A stretch of 64,000 bases of DNA from Phocaeicola fibrisolvens (GTDB lineage Bacteria > Bacteroidota > Bacteroidia > Bacteroidales > Bacteroidaceae). The position numbers and the translations under genes are program-made. The notes below the pieces were generated by a model, which saw only the letters and a program-made list of their open reading frames with translations, did not search any database and was not told where the DNA came from. Shown piece after piece: positions 59,720 through 64,000 of the stretch. Position 1 is the first letter of the stretch. Each line of letters begins with the position of its first letter. The stretch is from the NCBI RefSeq assembly GCF_025567125.1, contig NZ_JAOQJI010000010.1:39675-103674 (forward strand). The letters are read 5' to 3'.

Positions 59720-61273
59720 ATGAGTAACCAACTTGAAAAAGTAAAAGAATTGATAGAGCTTCGTGCGCAGGCTCGTCTGGGTGGAGGCACGAAAGCCATC
59801 GACAAGCAACATGATAAAGGAAAGTACACTGCACGTGAACGTATAGCCATGCTCCTTGATGAAGGAAGCTTTGAAGAAATGGATATGTTCGTGCAGCATC
59901 GCTGTACGAATTTCGGAATGGACAAGAAACATTATTTGGGAGACGGCGTCGTAACCGGTTACGGGACTATCGAAGGCCGTCTGGTTTATGTTTTTGCCCA
60001 GGACTTCACTGTTTCTGCCGGTTCTTTGTCTGAGACAATGTCATTGAAAATCTGTAAAGTGATGGATATGGCCATGAAGATGGGGGCTCCTTGCATCGGT
60101 TTGAACGACTCTGGAGGTGCACGTATTCAGGAAGGTATCAATGCGTTGGCGGGTTATGCGGAAATTTTCCAACGCAATATCCTGGCTTCGGGAGTGATTC
60201 CGCAGATTTCCGGTATTTTCGGTCCTTGTGCAGGAGGTGCAGTGTATTCTCCGGCCTTGACAGACTTTACTTTGATGATGGAAGGTACTTCTTACATGTT
60301 CCTTACCGGACCAAAGGTAGTCAAGACGGTGACAGGAGAGGATGTGTCACAGGAAGATTTGGGAGGTGCCAGTGTGCATTCCACTCGTTCAGGTGTGACT
60401 CATTTCACGGCAGCAACAGAAGAAGAAGGCTTGGCCTTGATTCGTAAATTGTTGAGTTATATCCCACAGAACAACTTGGAAGAGCCTCCTTATGTAGACT
60501 GTATGGATCCGATTGATCGGTTGGAAGATTCGCTCAACGAAATTATCCCTGACAGCCCGAACAAGGCATACGATATGTACGAAGTAATCGGTGCCATTGT
60601 CGATAATGGGGAGTTCCTCGAGGTGCAGCGTGATTTTGCCAAGAACATCATTATCGGTTTTGCACGCTTCAACGGACAGTCAGTCGGTATCGTAGCCAAC
60701 CAGCCGAAGTTCCTGGCTGGAGTACTCGACTGCAATGCATCCCGTAAAGCCGCTCGTTTCGTTCGTTTCTGCGATGCTTTCAATATTCCAATCGTATCAT
60801 TGGTAGACGTACCGGGATTCCTGCCGGGCACGGGACAAGAATACAACGCCGTCATTCTGCATGGAGCTAAGTTGTTGTATGCTTATGGGGAGGCTACTGT
60901 ACCGAAAGTGACGGTGACCCTTCGTAAGTCTTATGGCGGTTCTCACATTGTGATGAGCTGTAAACAGTTGCGTGGCGACATGAATTATGCATGGCCTACT
61001 GCCGAGATTGCCGTAATGGGTGGAGCCGGTGCCGTAGAAGTGCTGTATGCCAAGGAAGCAAAAGACGCACCCGATCCGAAAGCCTTTATGGCCGAAAAAG
61101 AAGCCGAATATACCAAGCTGTTTGCCAACCCGTATAATGCAGCCAAGTATGGTTACATTGACGATGTGATTGAGCCGCGTAACACACGTTTCCGCATTAT
61201 TCGTGCCTTGCAGCAGTTGCAGACCAAGAAGCTGACCAATCCGGCCAAGAAACACGGTAATATTCCTTTGTAA
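59720..61273 (+). CDS. mmdA: Methylmalonyl-CoA decarboxylase alpha / acyl-CoA carboxyltransferase subunit
   Basis: The 517-residue carboxyltransferase has two crotonase-like halves: DKGKYTARERIAMLLDEGSFEEMD, GLNDSGGARIQEGINALAGYAEIF and GPCAGGAVYSPALTDF in the first, and VPGFLPGTGQEYNAVILHGAKLLYAYGEATVPKVTV, YGGSHIVMSCKQLRGD and AWPTAEIAVMGGAGAVEVLYA in the second. With the gamma, biotin and beta subunits encoded next it forms the Na+-pumping methylmalonyl-CoA decarboxylase that makes propionyl-CoA. The start MSNQLEKV fits the family. Confidence 0.94.
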   Translation: MSNQLEKVKELIELRAQARLGGGTKAIDKQHDKGKYTARERIAMLLDEGSFEEMDMFVQHRCTNFGMDKKHYLGDGVVTGYGTIEGRLVYVFAQDFTVSAGSLSETMSLKICKVMDMAMKMGAPCIGLNDSGGARIQEGINALAGYAEIFQRNILASGVIPQISGIFGPCAGGAVYSPALTDFTLMMEGTSYMFLTGPKVVKTVTGEDVSQEDLGGASVHSTRSGVTHFTAATEEEGLALIRKLLSYIPQNNLEEPPYVDCMDPIDRLEDSLNEIIPDSPNKAYDMYEVIGAIVDNGEFLEVQRDFAKNIIIGFARFNGQSVGIVANQPKFLAGVLDCNASRKAARFVRFCDAFNIPIVSLVDVPGFLPGTGQEYNAVILHGAKLLYAYGEATVPKVTVTLRKSYGGSHIVMSCKQLRGDMNYAWPTAEIAVMGGAGAVEVLYAKEAKDAPDPKAFMAEKEAEYTKLFANPYNAAKYGYIDDVIEPRNTRFRIIRALQQLQTKKLTNPAKKHGNIPL

Positions 61274-61299
61274 CATTCACCTTTTTAATGCGTTTAGTT

Positions 61300-62229
61300 A
61301 TGAACAAATACATAGCCGGAATATTCTTCGCATCTGCTATGGTCGGTGCGCTCAGTTCGTGCACCGCACCGGATACGGGCAGTAAAATCGTCATCAACGA
61401 AGTCTTGGTGGATAATCAAGACAACTTTCAGGACGATTATGGCGTGCATAGCGGATGGGTGGAAATATTCAACACATCTTATAATAGTGTCAACCTGGCA
61501 GGATGTTACCTGAAAGTGAGCAGTGAGCCGGGCGACACCCTGTCTTATTTCATTCCCAAAGGAGATGTACTGACTGCCATCAGCCCTCGCCAGCACGCTC
61601 TCTTCTGGGCAGACGGAGCACCGCGCCGGGGCACGTTCCATACCAATTTCGTATTAAGCAAGACCCGTGACAACTGGGTAGGATTATACGATTCGGGACG
61701 GAAACTGTTGGATGAAGTGGTTGTGCCTGCCGGTGTACTGAAGACAGACCAGTCGTATGCGCGGGTAAGCGACGGGGCAGACCAATGGGAAGTAAAGGAT
61801 GACAGCGAGACCAAATACGTGACTCCAAGCACAAACAACCAGACGCTGGAAGGAAACCCGAAGATGGACAAGTTCGAACAACACGACTCGGCGGGGCTGG
61901 GCATGACCATTACTGCCATGACCGTGGTTTTCATCGGGCTTATTCTATTGTACATCAGCTTCCGCATCATCGGCAAGGTTGCCGTCAAGCTGCGTAAACG
62001 CAACGCCATGAAGGCTCAGAATGTCACCGACAAGCAGGAAGCGAAGGAGCGCGGACTGGGAGAAGCTCCGGGCGAAGTCATTGCCGCCATTTCCATGGCC
62101 TTGCATGAAGCACAGGGAGCCGACCACGATGTGGAAGAAACCATCCTGACCATCAGCCGGGTGAAACGGAGCTACTCACCGTGGAGTTCCAAGATTTATA
62201 CCTTGCGTGAAACGCCTCATAAGAAATAA
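61300..62229 (+). CDS. Lamin-tail-domain lipoprotein fused to OadG-type decarboxylase gamma subunit
   Basis: The 309-residue protein has a lipoprotein-like signal (VGALSSC, Cys about 21). A lamin-tail domain follows (about 28-170: KIVINEVLVDNQDNFQDDYG, GWVEIFNTSYNSVNLAGCYL, HALFWADGAPRRGTFHTNF, VGLYDSG). One membrane helix lies near 210-230 (TITAMTVVFIGLILLYISF), the OadG/MmdD gamma-like segment, before a cytoplasmic tail (PGEVIAAISMALHEA). OadG proteins (about 80-100 residues) anchor the complex in the membrane. The added extracytoplasmic lamin-tail domain is unusual. An ATG four codons earlier is possible. Confidence 0.85.
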   Translation: MNKYIAGIFFASAMVGALSSCTAPDTGSKIVINEVLVDNQDNFQDDYGVHSGWVEIFNTSYNSVNLAGCYLKVSSEPGDTLSYFIPKGDVLTAISPRQHALFWADGAPRRGTFHTNFVLSKTRDNWVGLYDSGRKLLDEVVVPAGVLKTDQSYARVSDGADQWEVKDDSETKYVTPSTNNQTLEGNPKMDKFEQHDSAGLGMTITAMTVVFIGLILLYISFRIIGKVAVKLRKRNAMKAQNVTDKQEAKERGLGEAPGEVIAAISMALHEAQGADHDVEETILTISRVKRSYSPWSSKIYTLRETPHKK

Positions 62230-62251
62230 CCTCTAAAGTATAACGAAAACC

Positions 62252-62680
62252 ATGAAAGAATACAGATATAAAATCAACGGAAATCTCTACAAGGTGACCG
62301 TGGGAGATATAGAAGACAATAACGTGCATGTAGAAGTAAACGGAACGGCCTATACCGTGGAAATGGAAAAGAAGACCGGGCCGAAAATCAAACCGGTAGT
62401 CCGTACGGCAGCTACCACACCGGCAGCTCCTCCTCCCGCCGTGAGCCGTCCGGCTGTAGCAGGAAGCAAGTCAGGCATCAAGTCGCCGCTTCCGGGCGTG
62501 ATTCTGGAAATCAAGGTGAAGGAAGGAGATGCCGTGAAACGCGGACAGACATTGCTCGTACTGGAAGCCATGAAGATGGAAAACGACATCAAGGCCGACC
62601 GTGACGGTAAGGTAACTGCCATCAAGGTGAGCAAGGGAGAATCAATACTCGAAGGTACAGACCTTATAATCATTGGATAG
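62252..62680 (+). CDS. Biotin carboxyl carrier subunit of the decarboxylase
   Basis: The 142-residue protein has an N-terminal small beta domain (about 1-45), a Pro/Ala-rich flexible hinge (TPAAPPPAVSRPAV) and a C-terminal biotinyl domain (about 70-142) with the biotin-attachment motif LEAMKMEN (Lys is the acceptor). It shuttles carboxyl groups from the alpha to the beta subunit. It is 22 bp after the gamma gene and 2 bp before the beta gene. Confidence 0.95.
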   Translation: MKEYRYKINGNLYKVTVGDIEDNNVHVEVNGTAYTVEMEKKTGPKIKPVVRTAATTPAAPPPAVSRPAVAGSKSGIKSPLPGVILEIKVKEGDAVKRGQTLLVLEAMKMENDIKADRDGKVTAIKVSKGESILEGTDLIIIG

Positions 62681-62682
62681 TT

Positions 62683-63843
62683 ATGGGAGAATTTATCAAT
62701 TTCTTACAAAGCAACCTGGCGGATTTCTGGACTTATACCGGCTTCTACAATGCGACTTACCAGCATTTCATCATGATAGCCGTCGGTATATTCTTCATTT
62801 ATCTTGCCGTGGCGAAGGAATTCGAGCCGATGCTACTGATTCCAATCGGATTCGGTATGCTGGTGGGCAACATTCCTTTCAATATGGAGGCCGGCCTGCA
62901 AGTCGGTATCTACGAACAGGGTTCGGTTCTCAACATCTTATATCAAGGAGTGACATCGGGATGGTATCCGCCACTCATCTTCCTCGGCATTGGAGCCATG
63001 ACCGACTTCTCGGCATTGATTTCCAATCCGAAGCTGATGCTTATCGGTGCGGCAGCCCAATTCGGTATCTTTGGTGCCTATATGATTGCACTTGAATGGG
63101 GATTCGACCCCATGCAGGCAGCTGCCATCGGCATCATCGGAGGTGCAGACGGTCCGACCGCCATCTTCCTTTCATCGAAGCTGGCACCCAACCTGATGGG
63201 AGCCATCGCCGTGTCCGCCTATTCGTATATGGCATTGGTGCCGGTTATCCAGCCGCCTATCATGCGTTTGCTGACCACCAAGAAAGAACGTCTCATCCGC
63301 ATGAAAGCCCCACGCGCCGTATCTCATACCGAAAAAGTATTGTTCCCCATTATGGGTCTGTTGCTCACCTGCTTCCTGGTTCCTTCGGGTCTTCCGCTGT
63401 TGGGTATGCTGTTCTTCGGTAACCTGTTAAAAGAAAGCGGTGTGACCCGCCGTTTGGCAGAGACAGCCCGCGGTCCGCTGATTGACACCATCACCATTCT
63501 GTTGGGATTGACCGTAGGCGCTTCCACCCAGGCTTCAGAATTCATCACATGGGATTCACTGAAGATTTTCGGCCTGGGTGCCTTGTCATTCGTGATAGCA
63601 ACCGCGTCGGGAGTGCTCTTCGTGAAGATATTCAATCTCGTATTGAAGAAAGAAAACAAAATCAACCCGCTTATCGGTAATGCAGGTGTATCTGCCGTGC
63701 CCGACTCTGCCCGTATCTCGCAAATTGTCGGTGCGGAATATGATCCGACCAACTACCTGTTGATGCACGCCATGGGTCCGAATGTGGCCGGTGTTATCGG
63801 CTCGGCAGTAGCTGCCGGTATCTTGCTGGGATTCTTGATTTAA
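62683..63843 (+). CDS. Sodium ion-translocating decarboxylase beta subunit
   Basis: The 386-residue polytopic membrane protein (about nine to eleven helices) has the OadB/MmdB signatures EFEPMLLIPIGFGMLVGNIPF, LIFLGIGAMTDFSALISNP, AAAIGIIGGADGPTAIFLSSKLAP with conserved Asp, PIMRLLTTKKERLIRM and GNAGVSAVPDSARISQ. It decarboxylates carboxybiotin and couples this to Na+ export, conserving energy in the succinate-to-propionate pathway. Last gene of the operon; a terminator follows. Confidence 0.95.
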   Translation: MGEFINFLQSNLADFWTYTGFYNATYQHFIMIAVGIFFIYLAVAKEFEPMLLIPIGFGMLVGNIPFNMEAGLQVGIYEQGSVLNILYQGVTSGWYPPLIFLGIGAMTDFSALISNPKLMLIGAAAQFGIFGAYMIALEWGFDPMQAAAIGIIGGADGPTAIFLSSKLAPNLMGAIAVSAYSYMALVPVIQPPIMRLLTTKKERLIRMKAPRAVSHTEKVLFPIMGLLLTCFLVPSGLPLLGMLFFGNLLKESGVTRRLAETARGPLIDTITILLGLTVGASTQASEFITWDSLKIFGLGALSFVIATASGVLFVKIFNLVLKKENKINPLIGNAGVSAVPDSARISQIVGAEYDPTNYLLMHAMGPNVAGVIGSAVAAGILLGFLI

Positions 63844-63861
63844 AAAATCACCATAGCATAG

Positions 63862-63908
63862 AAAAGAGGCTGTCTCAAATTGAAATATAATTTGAGATGG
63901 CCTTTTTT
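63862..63908 (+). terminator. Terminator after the decarboxylase operon
   Basis: A 20-bp stem with one mismatch and G-U pairs (63862-63881 with 63889-63908), containing TCTCAAATT / AATTTGAGA, ends in a T-run 19 nt past the stop codon. Similar GGCTGTCTCAAA sequences occur at insertion-sequence ends in Bacteroides, so an element border is also possible. Confidence 0.7.
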
Positions 63909-63924
63909 GTGCCTGCAAAAAAAT

Positions 63925-63962
63925 CGGGCAAGCCCAAACTTCGCTCAGTCAGGACTTGCCCG
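63925..63962. other. Hairpin near the window edge, possibly start of a mobile or structured element
   Basis: CGGGCAAG at 63925-63932 pairs with CTTGCCCG at 63955-63962 around a 22-nt loop. With the preceding long stem and the A/T-rich stretch after it, this could be the left end of an insertion sequence or simply a structured intergenic segment. The window ends before a gene is seen. Confidence 0.3.
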
Positions 63963-64000
63963 TCTCCCTAATTTTTCGTATCTTTAGGGAATCAAGCAAT

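Overview
The window looks like chromosomal DNA of a gut Bacteroidales bacterium of the Bacteroides/Phocaeicola type. Evidence: promoters follow the Bacteroides pattern (TTTG, about 20 nt, then TAnnTTTG); most genes lack a Shine-Dalgarno sequence; family markers are present (NigD-like and fimbrillin-like lipoproteins, a GldB-like lipoprotein, RprXY, an EF-G2 paralog, a Na+-pumping methylmalonyl-CoA decarboxylase operon). The species cannot be fixed from sequence alone. No tRNA, rRNA, CRISPR array, prophage or complete insertion sequence was seen. The content is largely core housekeeping.

Layout. 0-3.2 kb: end of an Lrp/AsnC regulator, a thyA-folA pair on the minus strand, and a divergent NOL1/NOP2/Sun RNA methyltransferase. 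3.2-3.35 kb: a tandem array of short palindromes with an exact 22-bp period. 3.4-9.1 kb: a five-gene minus-strand MacAB/TolC-type efflux operon, divergent from a ROK glucokinase. 10.5-13.1 kb: fabI, a gldB-like gene and an RsmI-like methylase. 13.1-18.6 kb (minus): a membrane protein with a possible degenerate Nudix-like tail, lipA, a DPP-IV peptidase and a TonB-C-domain protein. 18.7-23.7 kb (minus): a TolC/HlyD/two-ABC-2-permease exporter operon without an ATPase gene. 23.8-27.9 kb (minus): an S41 protease lipoprotein, a coiled-coil membrane protein and a fimbrillin-like/GLUG lipoprotein.

28.0-34.8 kb: trmB and mrp, a second palindrome array (exact 21-bp period), dinB on the minus strand, then a threonylcarbamoyl-AMP synthase, a ClC channel and fmt. 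34.8-43.5 kb: a NigD-like lipoprotein, an ECF sigma factor with a membrane-anchored barrel partner, rpe-comEC, a DHH phosphoesterase, a DUF4827 lipoprotein and a phosphohexose mutase. 43.6-50.8 kb: a 49-codon ORF, hemW, EF-G2 (fusA2), rprX-rprY, a 58-aa membrane protein and a MarR regulator. 51-52 kb: rpsF-rpsR-rplI, with unusually strong Shine-Dalgarno sites. 52.4-59.1 kb: a tiny repetitive lipoprotein, mtaB and a glycosyltransferase, then a tightly overlapping minus-strand operon (nitroreductase, membrane protein, Rossmann protein, kdsC, maf) and a GNAT/FemAB-like protein. 59.3-63.8 kb: the methylmalonyl-CoA epimerase/decarboxylase operon, which serves the succinate-to-propionate pathway.

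Most worth following up: (i) the two palindrome arrays, which differ in sequence but share architecture and both lie between convergent genes; (ii) a promoter-plus-operator segment shared by marR (50.8 kb) and the ATPase-less efflux operon (23.7 kb), which suggests an unlinked MarR regulon; (iii) EF-G2 with degenerate GTPase motifs and a CRP-type palindrome upstream; (iv) strong Shine-Dalgarno sites on rpsR and rplI in a lineage that normally avoids them.
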